Assembly: GCA_938034875.1 (NCBI GenBank)
Contig: CALHND010000013.1
Span: 62,001 to 126,000, forward strand
DNA: 64,000 bases
Reading direction: 5' to 3'
DNA from: an uncultured Clostridia bacterium
GTDB taxonomy: Bacteria > Bacillota > Clostridia > Oscillospirales > Acutalibacteraceae
In this document: positions 15,898 through 23,644 of the stretch, one piece after another
Layout of the letters: each line of letters opens with the position of its first letter
How positions within the stretch are numbered: position 1 is the first letter of the stretch
Notes under the pieces: generated by a model
The model's input: the letters and a program-made list of their open reading frames with translations, nothing else
Database searches by the model: none
Told to the model about the DNA's origin: nothing
Position numbers and translations under genes: made by a program

Positions 15898-16083
15898 TTA
15901 CCAGCTTGATTTCTTTATGCCCGGAATCTCGCCCTTGTAAGCGAGTTCACGGAAGCATATACGACAAATACCATACTTGCGAAGGTAAGCATGAGGTCTG
16001 CCGCAAATCTTACATCTGTTGTATTCTCTTGTAGAAAACTTAGCAGGTCTAGCCTGCTTAACTTTCATTGATGTTTTTGCCAT
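15898..16083 (-). CDS. rpsZ: 30S ribosomal protein S14, type Z (zinc-binding)
   Basis: The 61-residue protein has CKICGRPHAYLRKYGICRIC, the C-x2-C and C-x2-C zinc finger of the short S14 form. Lineages with this form often carry a zinc-independent second copy elsewhere, which is not in this window. It lies between rplE and rpsH. Confidence 0.98.
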   Translation of the reverse strand: MAKTSMKVKQARPAKFSTREYNRCKICGRPHAYLRKYGICRICFRELAYKGEIPGIKKSSW

Positions 16084-16098
16084 TACAGTCCCTCCTCC

Positions 16099-16641
16099 TT
16101 ACTTAGCAAACGGAGCGCCGAGCAAGCTTAAAAGCTCGAAGGCCTCTTCGTCTTTTTGAGCTGTGGTAACGAAGCAAATGTCCATACCACGTACTTTGTC
16201 AACCTTATCATACTCAATTTCTGGGAAGATAAGTTGTTCCTTAACGCCCATTGAGTAGTTTCCGCGGCCGTCAAAAGAGTTGGGGTTAATACCCTTAAAG
16301 TCTCTTACGCGCGGGAGAGATGCTGAAAACAAACGGTCAACAAACTCCCACATTTTTTCTCCGCGGAGAGTAACTTTAGCGCCAATCGGCATGCCTTCAC
16401 GAAGCTTGAAGTTAGCAACTGACTTCTTAGCTTTGCAGATAATTGCCTTCTGACCGGTGATTTTTGCTAAATCACCGCATATAGCGTCAAGTACTTTTAC
16501 ATTATCGCGTGCCTCAGCACCGCATCCTACATTGATGACAACCTTTTCAAGCTTCGGGATCTGCATGACGCTCTTATAGCTGAATTTTTTCATCAGTGCG
16601 GGCGCAACTTCGGCTTTGAATTTTTCCTTAAGTCTTGCCAT
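16099..16641 (-). CDS. rplE: 50S ribosomal protein L5
   Basis: The 180-residue protein begins MARLKEKFKAEVAPALMKKF and has the L5 core VMQIPKLEKVVINVGCG, LREGMPIGAKVTLRGEKM and FPEIEYDKVDKVRGMDI. The ATG at 16641 follows GGAGG by 9 bases; an upstream in-frame start at 16677 would overlap rplX and lacks a ribosome site. L5 binds 5S rRNA and contacts P-site tRNA. Confidence 0.97.
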   Translation of the reverse strand: MARLKEKFKAEVAPALMKKFSYKSVMQIPKLEKVVINVGCGAEARDNVKVLDAICGDLAKITGQKAIICKAKKSVANFKLREGMPIGAKVTLRGEKMWEFVDRLFSASLPRVRDFKGINPNSFDGRGNYSMGVKEQLIFPEIEYDKVDKVRGMDICFVTTAQKDEEAFELLSLLGAPFAK

Positions 16642-16658
16642 GTCATGTTCCTCCTTAC

Positions 16659-16979
16659 TTAAAACGTTGCTTTGCACTTAGCGCAAACGCGAACTTTTTT
16701 ACCATTAACTGTTTTATGACCTACGCGGGTCTGCTTTTTGCATTTGGGGCAAACAAGCTGAACCTTGCAGGCATAAATTGCGCTTTCAGCCTTGATGATG
16801 CCCGAAGGATCACCAGCCTTGCGCGGTTTAACGTGTTTTGTGACGATATTGTGCTTTTCAACAATTACCTTTCCCTCTGTGGGGCTGACTTCAAGAACTT
16901 TACCAGTCTGGTTGCGGTCCTTTTCATCACCGGTAAGAATTTTGACAGTATCGCCGACTTTAATATTCATCTTGCTCAT
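16659..16979 (-). CDS. rplX: 50S ribosomal protein L24
   Basis: The 106-residue protein begins MSKMNIKVGDTVKILTGDEK with a KOW motif and has a C-terminal part with two Cys pairs (CPKC and CAKC) that form a zinc-knuckle-like end. L24 starts 50S assembly and lies near the tunnel exit. The ATG at 16979 follows GGAG by 7 bases. Confidence 0.97.
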   Translation of the reverse strand: MSKMNIKVGDTVKILTGDEKDRNQTGKVLEVSPTEGKVIVEKHNIVTKHVKPRKAGDPSGIIKAESAIYACKVQLVCPKCKKQTRVGHKTVNGKKVRVCAKCKATF

Positions 16980-16995
16980 CAAAATTCTCCTCTCA

Positions 16996-17364
16996 TTAGA
17001 GTACTTCGGGAGCGAGTGAAAGAATCTTTACATAATCCTTTTCACGAAGCTCACGAGCTACCGGCCCAAAAATACGGGTACCTTTAGGGTTTTTATCGTC
17101 TCTTATGATAACGGCTGCATTTTCATCAAATCTGATGTATGTTCCGTCAGCACGGCGAACGCCTTTAGCCGATCTTACGACAACGGCCTTAACAACATCG
17201 CCTTTTTTAACAGTGCCGCCGGGAGCAGCTTTCTTTACAGAAGCTACAACGACGTCGCCAATATTGGCATACCTTCTACCAGATCCGCCGAGCACGCGAA
17301 TGCACATAAGCTCCTTCGCGCCAGTGTTGTCGGCAACCTTAAGGTAACTCTGCTGTTGTACCAC
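16996..17364 (-). CDS. rplN: 50S ribosomal protein L14
   Basis: The 122-residue protein has YLKVADNTGAKELMCIRVLGG and the signature region ENAAVIIRDDKNPKGTRIFGP. The start codon is GTG at 17364, 7 bases after GGAGG. L14 lies at the subunit interface and forms a bridge with 16S rRNA. Confidence 0.98.
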   Translation of the reverse strand: MVQQQSYLKVADNTGAKELMCIRVLGGSGRRYANIGDVVVASVKKAAPGGTVKKGDVVKAVVVRSAKGVRRADGTYIRFDENAAVIIRDDKNPKGTRIFGPVARELREKDYVKILSLAPEVL

Positions 17365-17412
17365 AGATATTCCTCCTTAATAATTGCGTAGTAGTATTTT
17401 AGGTTGTAAAAC

Positions 17413-17670
17413 TTACTTCGCTTTGGTGATGATTTCGACAACACGCCATCTTTTTTCTTTAGACAGCGGTCTGGTCTCCATAATCATTACGCGGTCACCA
17501 ACGCTGCATGTGTTTTCCTCATCATGAGCCTTGAATTTAACCGTCTTCTTAACAATCTTGTTGTAAAGGGGGTGCTTAACATTATCCTCGATAGCAACAA
17601 CAACAGTTTTATCCATTTTGTCGCTGACTACGCGGCCTACGCGAGTTTTTCTAAGATTTCTTTCACTCAT
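17413..17670 (-). CDS. rpsQ: 30S ribosomal protein S17
   Basis: The 85-residue OB-fold protein begins MSERNLRKTRVGRVVSDKMD and has PLYNKIVKKTVKFKAHDE and the closing RPLSKEKRWRVVEI. It is a primary binder of 16S rRNA and lies between rpmC and rplN. Confidence 0.98.
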   Translation of the reverse strand: MSERNLRKTRVGRVVSDKMDKTVVVAIEDNVKHPLYNKIVKKTVKFKAHDEENTCSVGDRVMIMETRPLSKEKRWRVVEIITKAK

Positions 17671-17687
17671 GGTTTAGCCTCCCTTTC

Positions 17688-17894
17688 TCATGATTTTACG
17701 CTGTCGTTAATTTCATACTCACGCAAAATTGTTAAAACGCGTGCAATGTCTTTTTTGACAGCTTTAATTCTCATTGGATTTTCGAGCTGGTTTACAGCAC
17801 TCTGAAAGCGCAGGTGGAACAGCTCTTCTTTGAGGTTCTTCAATTTTTCCTGAAGTTCAACCTCTGTCAGCTCTCTGAACTCATTAGCTTTCAT
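17688..17894 (-). CDS. rpmC: 50S ribosomal protein L29
   Basis: The 68-residue two-helix protein begins MKANEFRELTEVELQEKLKN and has RFQSAVNQLENPMRIK. L29 lies at the tunnel exit and helps dock SRP and trigger factor. Its ATG overlaps the rplP stop by one base (TAATG). Confidence 0.97.
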   Translation of the reverse strand: MKANEFRELTEVELQEKLKNLKEELFHLRFQSAVNQLENPMRIKAVKKDIARVLTILREYEINDSVKS

Positions 17895-18313
17895 TACTGC
17901 TCACCGTCCTCTTTTGAAATGAACTTGCATTTGATAGGCAGCTTGTTAGCAGCAAGACGCATAGCCTCCTGTGCGGTTTCCTTCGGAACACCCGCAATTT
18001 CGAACATTACGCGACCTGGCTTAACAACTGCTACCCAATATTCAGGTGAACCTTTACCGGAACCCATTCGAGTTTCAGCAGGTTTCTCTGTAATCGGCTT
18101 ATCCGGGAAAAGCTTAATCCAAACCTGACCGCCACGCTTGATATAACGTGTCATAGCAACACGAGCAGCCTCAATCTGGTTTGCTGTAATCCATGCTGGC
18201 TCAAGTGCCTGCAAACCGAATTCACCGTTGGAAATAAAGTTACCGCGCATAGCTTTACCGGTCAAACGACCTCTCTGTACTCTGCGGTACTTAACTCTCT
18301 TCGGCATTAACAT
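17894..18313 (-). CDS. rplP: 50S ribosomal protein L16
   Basis: The 139-residue protein contains MPKRVKYRRVQRGRLTGKA near the N-terminus, then RGGQVWIKLFPDKPITEKP and the RMGSGKGSPEYWVA signature. L16 organises the A-site tRNA region of 23S rRNA. The first ATG overlaps the rpsC stop by one base and follows GGAGG by 9 bases; a second ATG two codons later is possible. Confidence 0.97.
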   Translation of the reverse strand: MLMPKRVKYRRVQRGRLTGKAMRGNFISNGEFGLQALEPAWITANQIEAARVAMTRYIKRGGQVWIKLFPDKPITEKPAETRMGSGKGSPEYWVAVVKPGRVMFEIAGVPKETAQEAMRLAANKLPIKCKFISKEDGEQ

Positions 18314-18981
18314 TAGCGGGTTCCTCCTTCCTTGCGGGGTTTGCGGTTATCGCGGAGAACCTCGCCGGAATAAATCCAAACCTTAACGCCAATTCGGCCG
18401 TAGGTTGTGCTTGCTTCAGCAAAGCCGTAGTCGATATCGGCACGGATAGTCTGAAGCGGAATTGTTCCCTCGTGATATGTCTCGCTACGCGCAATTTCTG
18501 CACCGCCGAGACGACCGGATACCTGAGTCTTTATACCCATAGCACCAATACGCATTGCGCGTCCCATGCACTGCTTCATAGCGCGGCGAAAAGATATACG
18601 ATTCTGGAGCTGAGCAGCGATATTTTCTGCAACAAGCTGTGCATTTACGTCAGGGTTTCTGATTTCAACAATGTTGATATTAACGGTTTTGCCAAGCATT
18701 TTCTCGCACTGAGCTTTGAGCTTGTCAATTTCTGCACCGTTGCGGCCTATGATCATACCAGGCTTTGCACAATGGATGTGAAGTCTAACCTTATTAGCAG
18801 CATCGCGCTCGATTTCTATTTTAGAAATACCTGCTGCGAAGAGCTGCTTTTTAAGGGTCTTGCGGATTTTATAATCCTCAACAAGAGTATCGCCAAACTG
18901 GCCGTCCTTCACGAACCAACGAGAATCCCAGTTTTTAATCACGCCGACACGGAGACCGTGTGGATGAACTTTCTGTCCCAT
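18313..18981 (-). CDS. rpsC: 30S ribosomal protein S3
   Basis: The 222-residue protein begins MGQKVHPHGLRVGVIKNWDS, has the KH domain signature PGMIIGRNGAEIDKL and the C-terminal segment GRLGGAEIARSETYHEG. S3 forms part of the mRNA entry channel. It lies between rplV and rplP. Confidence 0.98.
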   Translation of the reverse strand: MGQKVHPHGLRVGVIKNWDSRWFVKDGQFGDTLVEDYKIRKTLKKQLFAAGISKIEIERDAANKVRLHIHCAKPGMIIGRNGAEIDKLKAQCEKMLGKTVNINIVEIRNPDVNAQLVAENIAAQLQNRISFRRAMKQCMGRAMRIGAMGIKTQVSGRLGGAEIARSETYHEGTIPLQTIRADIDYGFAEASTTYGRIGVKVWIYSGEVLRDNRKPRKEGGTR

Positions 18982-18997
18982 GTTAAATCCTCCTCAA

Positions 18998-19333
18998 TTA
19001 CTCTGCTTCCCTAAGTACCAGGGTCACATGTGAAGTTCTCTTGTAGATGTGGTATGCACGGCCATGTGCACGGGGGCGAATTCTTTTAAGAATTGGTCCG
19101 GGGCAAGCCATACATTCTGCAACATAAAGTTTTGCAACATCCATGTTGTGGTTGTTTTCTGCATTTGCCATAGCTGACTTAAGCAGCTTCTCAAGCGATT
19201 CACACGCAGCCTTGGGTGTGTGCTTGAGAATAGCCATGGCCTTTTCGGCAGGCTGATTGCGGATCAAATCCAAAACAATCTGAACCTTGCGCGGTGAGAT
19301 GCGGATAAATTTTACCGTAGCTCTTGATTCCAT
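18998..19333 (-). CDS. rplV: 50S ribosomal protein L22
   Basis: The 111-residue protein has FIRISPRKVQIVLDLIRNQP and the extended loop with CPGPILKRIRPRAHGRAYHI that lines the exit tunnel. That loop is the known site of macrolide-affecting changes, and it looks ordinary here. It lies between rpsS and rpsC. Confidence 0.98.
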   Translation of the reverse strand: MESRATVKFIRISPRKVQIVLDLIRNQPAEKAMAILKHTPKAACESLEKLLKSAMANAENNHNMDVAKLYVAECMACPGPILKRIRPRAHGRAYHIYKRTSHVTLVLREAE

Positions 19334-19357
19334 AGTTAACTCTCCTTTCGGCTGGTG

Positions 19358-19636
19358 TTATTTTTTGCCTGATGTCTTTGAACCGGCATGACCTTTAAAG
19401 GTTCTGGTCGGTGCAAATTCGCCAAGCTTGTGTCCTACCATGTCTTCGGTAACATATACCGGAACATGTTTGCGGCCGTCGTGTACTGCAAAGGTGTGAC
19501 CTACAAAGTCAGGGAATATAGTAGACGAGCGGCTCCATGTTTTGAGAACGCGCTTTTCGCCAGCTTCGTTCATCTGAAGTACTCTCTTTAAAAGTACAGG
19601 CTGGATATATGGTCCTTTTTTTACGCTTCTTCCCAT
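19358..19636 (-). CDS. rpsS: 30S ribosomal protein S19
   Basis: The 92-residue protein begins MGRSVKKGPYIQPVLLKR and has TWSRSSTIFPDFVGHTFAVH and the GHKLGEFAPTRTFKGH end. S19 is in the small-subunit head with S13. It lies between rplB and rplV. Confidence 0.98.
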   Translation of the reverse strand: MGRSVKKGPYIQPVLLKRVLQMNEAGEKRVLKTWSRSSTIFPDFVGHTFAVHDGRKHVPVYVTEDMVGHKLGEFAPTRTFKGHAGSKTSGKK

Positions 19637-19657
19637 AATTCTTAGCTCCTCTCTCTA

Positions 19658-20488
19658 CTATTTAGTACGGCGCTTCGCAATAAATTTATCGGAAGCTTTA
19701 TGCTTTTTGCGGGTCTTGTATCCAAGTGTAGGTTTACCCCACGGAGTAACAGGGCCCGGACGTCCGATTGGTGACTTACCTTCACCACCGCCGTGCGGGT
19801 GGTCACACGGGTTCATTACAGAACCACGTACGGTAGGTCTCCATCCCATATGACGCTTGCGGCCGGCTTTACCGTAGTTGACATTCTCATGCTCAGGATT
19901 TGAAACCTGACCAATTGAAGCCATGCAGTTTACCGGAACGTAGCGGAGCTCTCCGGACGGAAGTCTAAGAAGAGCCATGTTACCTTCTTTAGCCATAAGC
20001 TGAGCCTGGTTACCAGCTGAACGAGCAAGCTGCCCGCCCTTGCCGGGGTAAAGCTCAATGTTGTGGATAAAGGTACCTGTCGGAATGTTTGCCAACGGAA
20101 GTGCGTTGCCCGGCTTTATGTCGGCAGCTGCACTGTTGATAACCTTGTCTCCGACCTTGAGTCCGACAGGAGCGATGATATATCTCTTCTCGCCGTCCTC
20201 ATATTGAACAAGAGCGATGAATGCGCTACGGTTAGGATCATACTCGATGGTCATAACTGTTGCTGCGATATCGAACTTGTTTCGCTTAAAGTCAATTATA
20301 CGATACTTTCTGCGGTTGCCGCCGCCACGGTGTCTAACTGTGATTCTACCGTAGCTGTTACGTCCAGCCTTTTTGTCAAGTGGAGCAAGAAGGCTTTTTT
20401 CAGGAGCAACCTTTGAAAGACCGGAATAATCCATAACCGTCATTCCACGTCTACCGGGAGTAGTCGGTTTATAATGTTTGATTGGCAT
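19658..20488 (-). CDS. rplB: 50S ribosomal protein L2
   Basis: The 276-residue protein begins MPIKHYKPTTPGRRGMTVMD and carries the C-terminal signature MNPCDHPHGGGEGKSPIGRP, which includes the His needed near the peptidyl transferase centre. A GTG four codons upstream is open, but the ATG matches family starts. L2 is needed for subunit association. It lies between rplW and rpsS. Confidence 0.98.
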   Translation of the reverse strand: MPIKHYKPTTPGRRGMTVMDYSGLSKVAPEKSLLAPLDKKAGRNSYGRITVRHRGGGNRRKYRIIDFKRNKFDIAATVMTIEYDPNRSAFIALVQYEDGEKRYIIAPVGLKVGDKVINSAAADIKPGNALPLANIPTGTFIHNIELYPGKGGQLARSAGNQAQLMAKEGNMALLRLPSGELRYVPVNCMASIGQVSNPEHENVNYGKAGRKRHMGWRPTVRGSVMNPCDHPHGGGEGKSPIGRPGPVTPWGKPTLGYKTRKKHKASDKFIAKRRTK

Positions 20489-20573
20489 TTCGGTTTTCAC
20501 TCCTTAAATAATAGCTTAGCGGGGATTATCTTATCCCCATACATTGCGATTATTGAATATCCGCTTAGCGGAA

Positions 20574-20867
20574 TTACATCATGCCTTCGAAGAACTCGAT
20601 CGGCTTTGAATCTGCAGTCAGTGTAACAACAGCCTTTTTCCAAGAAGCAGTCTTGCCCTCGAAACGGCCGTAACGGCGGAAGTGGCCGCGTACGCTGATT
20701 GTATTTACCTTAGAAACCTTAACATTGAAAAGCTCTGCAACTGCATTTGCAATATCAATCTTGTTAGCATCTTTGGCAACCTTAAAGGTGTATTTCTTCA
20801 TGTCACTGCCTGACATGCTCTTTTCGGTAATAACCGGTGCGAGAATGACTTCAGATGCAAGTTTCAT
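20574..20867 (-). CDS. rplW: 50S ribosomal protein L23
   Basis: The 97-residue protein has APVITEKSMSGSDMKKYTF and ANAVAELFNVKVSKVNTI. L23 at the tunnel exit is the docking site for trigger factor and SRP. Its ATG overlaps the rplD stop by one base (TAATG). Confidence 0.97.
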   Translation of the reverse strand: MKLASEVILAPVITEKSMSGSDMKKYTFKVAKDANKIDIANAVAELFNVKVSKVNTISVRGHFRRYGRFEGKTASWKKAVVTLTADSKPIEFFEGMM

Positions 20868-21490
20868 TATGCATACACCTCCTCAATCTTAGATACAGCA
20901 TCCTTGACAATGACAACTGTGTCAGCGTTGAGGATATCGTAAGTGTTGATTGTGTTGACCTGAGCGGTCTTTGTTCCCGGAATGTTTGATGCGCTCTTAA
21001 TAGCGAACTTATTCATTTCGGGGAGAACAATAAGTGTCTTTTTGCCGGCGCCGATTGCGCTCAGGCAATTAATAACAACTTTTGTTTTGAAAGAATCAAC
21101 TGCCATAGAGTCAAGTACGATAACAGCGTTATCAACGACTTTACTGGACAGAGCAGACTTGATAGCCAGCTTGCGTTCTTTCTTATTGAGGGTGAAGCCA
21201 TAATCACGCGGCTTGGGGCCGAGTGCAATACCGCCGTGGTACCACTGCGGAGCGCGAATGGAGCCCTGTCTTGCATGACCGGTTCCCTTCTGACGCCAAG
21301 GCTTTCTTCCGCCGCCTGAAACTTCGGAGCGGGTCAGAGTAGACTGTGTACCCTGACGTTGGTTAGCAAGATAGCTAACAACAGCCATGTGCATAACAGC
21401 TGTATTTGGTTCAATACCAAAAATGCTGTCGTTCAGTTCAATATCGCCGACCTTTTTGCCGGTCATATCTACAATATTTACATTAGGCAT
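20867..21490 (-). CDS. rplD: 50S ribosomal protein L4
   Basis: The 207-residue protein has the tunnel-lining loop TLTRSEVSGGGRKPWRQKGT followed by GHARQGSIRAPQWYHGG. In gamma-proteobacteria L4 represses the S10 operon through its leader; whether it does so here is unknown. It lies between rplC and rplW. Confidence 0.97.
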   Translation of the reverse strand: MPNVNIVDMTGKKVGDIELNDSIFGIEPNTAVMHMAVVSYLANQRQGTQSTLTRSEVSGGGRKPWRQKGTGHARQGSIRAPQWYHGGIALGPKPRDYGFTLNKKERKLAIKSALSSKVVDNAVIVLDSMAVDSFKTKVVINCLSAIGAGKKTLIVLPEMNKFAIKSASNIPGTKTAQVNTINTYDILNADTVVIVKDAVSKIEEVYA

Positions 21491-21507
21491 TAGTCAACTC
21501 TCCTTTC

Positions 21508-22143
21508 TTACTTCGTCTTGACGCTGTCAGAGACAAATACGTATCCGCCCTTAGGTCCGGGGATAGCGCCCTTGACTGCGAGGATATTATTTTCTGCGTC
21601 AACCTTGACAACAACCAGGTTCTGGACTGTGACGCGGACAGCACCCATATGGCCTGCCATCTTTTTGTTCTTGAAAACGCGTGACGGAGTTGAGCATGCG
21701 CCCAATGAGCCGCCGTGACGAGCTACAGGGCCGGTACCGTGAGACATCTTAAGTCTGTGGAAACCGTAACGTTTAATAACGCCTGCGTAACCCTTACCTT
21801 TGCTGCGGCCAACTACGTCGACCGACTCGCCCTCGGTAAATACGTCTGCTTTTACAAGATCGCCGATGTTAAGAATCGATGTATCATCGAGTCTAAACTC
21901 CTTAAGAACTCTCTTTGGAGCAACATCATTCTTGTCAAAATGTCCTTTGAGCGGTTTTGTTACCTTATTAGCCTTAATCTCGCCGTAGCCGAGCTGTACA
22001 GCTTCGTAGCCGTCGTTTTCAGCTGTCTTCTTGAATGTTACCATACAAGGACCTGCTTCAATAACGGTTACAGGAATAACATTACCGTTTTGGTCAAAAA
22101 CCTGGGTCATGCCAAGCTTTTTTCCGATAATTCCTTTTTTCAT
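21508..22143 (-). CDS. rplC: 50S ribosomal protein L3
   Basis: The 211-residue protein begins MKKGIIGKKLGMTQVFDQNG and has the central extension RLKMSHGTGPVARHGGSLGA and MAGHMGAVRVTVQNL. L3 starts 50S assembly and its loop reaches the peptidyl transferase centre. It follows rpsJ by 68 bases. Confidence 0.98.
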   Translation of the reverse strand: MKKGIIGKKLGMTQVFDQNGNVIPVTVIEAGPCMVTFKKTAENDGYEAVQLGYGEIKANKVTKPLKGHFDKNDVAPKRVLKEFRLDDTSILNIGDLVKADVFTEGESVDVVGRSKGKGYAGVIKRYGFHRLKMSHGTGPVARHGGSLGACSTPSRVFKNKKMAGHMGAVRVTVQNLVVVKVDAENNILAVKGAIPGPKGGYVFVSDSVKTK

Positions 22144-22211
22144 GTTTTATTCCTCCTTAATTGGTTATTGGTTGGCGTCATCGCCAACGTGACCACACCT
22201 GCGTGAAACGA

Positions 22212-22520
22212 TTAAAGCTTAATCTCTATTTCAACGCCGGCAGGGAGCTCTAGACTCATCAGAGCTTCAACAGTTTTGTTGGAAGGTCTGAGGATGTCGA
22301 TAAGCCTTTTGTGTGTTCTGGTTTCAAACTGCTCACGGCTATCCTTATACTTATGGACAGCACGGAGGATGGTAACGATCTCTCTATCTGTGGGCAGCGG
22401 TACGGGACCGGAAACTCGAGCGCCTGTGCGCTTAGCAGTCTCAACAATCTTTTCCGATGACTGGTCGATAAGCTTGTGATCGTAACTCTTCAGTCTGATT
22501 CTGATTTTTTCCTTTGCCAT
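22212..22520 (-). CDS. rpsJ: 30S ribosomal protein S10
   Basis: The 102-residue protein has RIRLKSYDHKLIDQSSEKIV and the GPVPLPTDREIVTILRAVHK signature. S10 is in the small-subunit head and also acts as the NusE partner of NusB in antitermination. It is the first gene of the S10-spc-alpha operon, behind a long leader. Confidence 0.98.
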   Translation of the reverse strand: MAKEKIRIRLKSYDHKLIDQSSEKIVETAKRTGARVSGPVPLPTDREIVTILRAVHKYKDSREQFETRTHKRLIDILRPSNKTVEALMSLELPAGVEIEIKL

Positions 22521-22803
22521 TTGAAATTTCGCCTCCTTATTTAATAGGTGGGCTAGATTCTAACATCTTACACCGTTCCGGGTGTTTCAACCCGTTTCGT
22601 TATAAAACCGGACTTGTCAATAGGCGGTCAAGTACCTCTGGATAACCATAGCTTTTGACCAACAAATCCGGAATAGCGAATGAAATCAGTGAAGTTTTAG
22701 TCGCCCGGTTTAAAATCGGACATACTCCGCGGAAATTTCCCGACTCAGAGGGTCGGCCACCTCCCGCATCAACGCATATCTGCAGCGCATTTTCACACGC
22801 GTG
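22521..22803 (-). ncRNA. Structured 5' leader of the S10-spc-alpha operon
   Basis: About 280 bases separate the predicted transcription start (near 22803) from the rpsJ ATG, unlike the short leaders elsewhere in the window. The minus-strand RNA can form nested stems: GCGG/CCGC enclosing CCGAC/GTCGG in the 22720-22770 part, and CGGGT/ACCCG near 22575-22600. No T-run terminator follows these stems. The sequence matches no leader family I recognise; an r-protein binding site is a reasonable guess. Confidence 0.5.
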
Positions 22804-22810
22804 CTTGATT

Positions 22811-22839
22811 ATCATATCATAACAATAATTTAATTTCAA
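22811..22839 (-). promoter_or_regulatory. Main promoter of the S10-spc-alpha operon with UP-like A-tracts
   Basis: On the minus strand TTGAAA (22839-22834) and TATGAT (22816-22811) have a 17-base spacer. The 40 bases upstream of the -35 are runs of A on the transcribed strand's sense side, as in UP elements that bind the alpha C-terminal domain. Confidence 0.85.
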
Positions 22840-22841
22840 GA

Positions 22842-23025
22842 ATTTTTTTTACTTTTTATTTATTTTCCTTTAATTTATCTCTTTTTCATAACTTGGTTTG
22901 CAACTCACAGTTCAATTTATGCATAATGACGAAATTTTAGTGCTAATTTAGTCGTTTTAAAATTTAAATCGATAATTTTTGTGATTATAAATTGAAAATT
23001 CATATAAAAAATCAGCAGTTTGTAT
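22842..23025. other. AT-rich intergenic stretch without a gene
   Basis: This stretch between the rpsJ promoter and the proS-operon terminator is very AT-rich. I find no coding frame with a ribosome site, no strong hairpin and no regular repeat. Its right-strand A-tracts next to 22842 probably act as the UP element of the rpsJ promoter. Confidence 0.6.
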
Positions 23026-23058
23026 AAAAATCTCCGAATAGCATAACCATTCGGAGAT
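23024..23058 (-). terminator. Terminator of the deacetylase-proS-exported protein operon
   Basis: A perfect 10-bp stem ATCTCCGAAT/ATTCGGAGAT with a 9-base loop is followed on the minus strand by TTTTTAT. It lies 45 bases after the last stop codon of the operon. Confidence 0.92.
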
Positions 23059-23102
23059 TATATGTGAATATTGTGATTTTTAATATGGAAAATGTCAGCT
23101 AA

Positions 23103-23642
23103 CTACATCTTCCCTCCTGGACGGCGATTATGTTTTTTCCTTCTAGGCGAATGCTCACCAAGGTCGTAGCTGCCCTCGGGGCGTTGGTCTACAATCTGAT
23201 TTTCAAGCTCGCGTTTCTTATTAGCCACAGGAATATACACATTTGCAATAATCATGCCGACAAGGCAGACGCCGATCAGCGCCGTTACAATGTAGCAGAA
23301 AACAAGTATTGCTGCTCCCCTGTTTTCACTTTCACCAACTGTGGTATCATCAGCATCCTCTGCAGGTGTTTGAGACCCAGGTTTTTCCTCACGCGAAACT
23401 GTTTGAGCCTGGCTGCTTTGATTTTCGTCTGGTTGTGAAGACATCTCAGACGATGCTTCATTAGACGATACTAAATCAGATGAGCTGTCAATTTGCGATG
23501 ATGTATCAGGCTCTACAGAGCTCACTGTTGAAGAAGTCGGAGTATCTGATTCTACATAACTGCTTGTTTCTTCGGTTGCAGCTGCAGTAAAAGTACTAGC
23601 TGCAAACATTAGCATTACAAGCAACGCTACTGCTTTTTTCAT
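23103..23642 (-). CDS. Exported Ser/Thr-rich single-span membrane protein of unknown function
   Basis: The 179-residue protein has an N-terminal signal peptide (residues 1 to about 22, KKAVALLVMLMFAAS with an Ala-rich cleavage area), a low-complexity Ser/Thr/Glu-rich outer region (about 24-105), one membrane span (about 109-136) and a basic cytoplasmic tail ending RRKKHNRRPGGKM. I do not recognise a domain. The ATG at 23642 directly follows the proS stop, so it is probably translated with proS and shares its terminator. Confidence 0.75.
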   Translation of the reverse strand: MKKAVALLVMLMFAASTFTAAATEETSSYVESDTPTSSTVSSVEPDTSSQIDSSSDLVSSNEASSEMSSQPDENQSSQAQTVSREEKPGSQTPAEDADDTTVGESENRGAAILVFCYIVTALIGVCLVGMIIANVYIPVANKKRELENQIVDQRPEGSYDLGEHSPRRKKHNRRPGGKM

Positions 23643-23644
23643 TA

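Noticed and set aside
22600..22839. A 79-codon minus-strand frame in the rpsJ leader
   Set aside because: Its starts lie at or before the promoter -10/-35, there is no ribosome site, and the composition follows RNA stems rather than a protein.
22842..23025. AT-rich stretch considered as a replication origin or matrix-like element
   Set aside because: No DnaA boxes or 13-mer-like repeats were seen, and dnaA/dnaN are absent; it is better explained as an UP element plus spacer.
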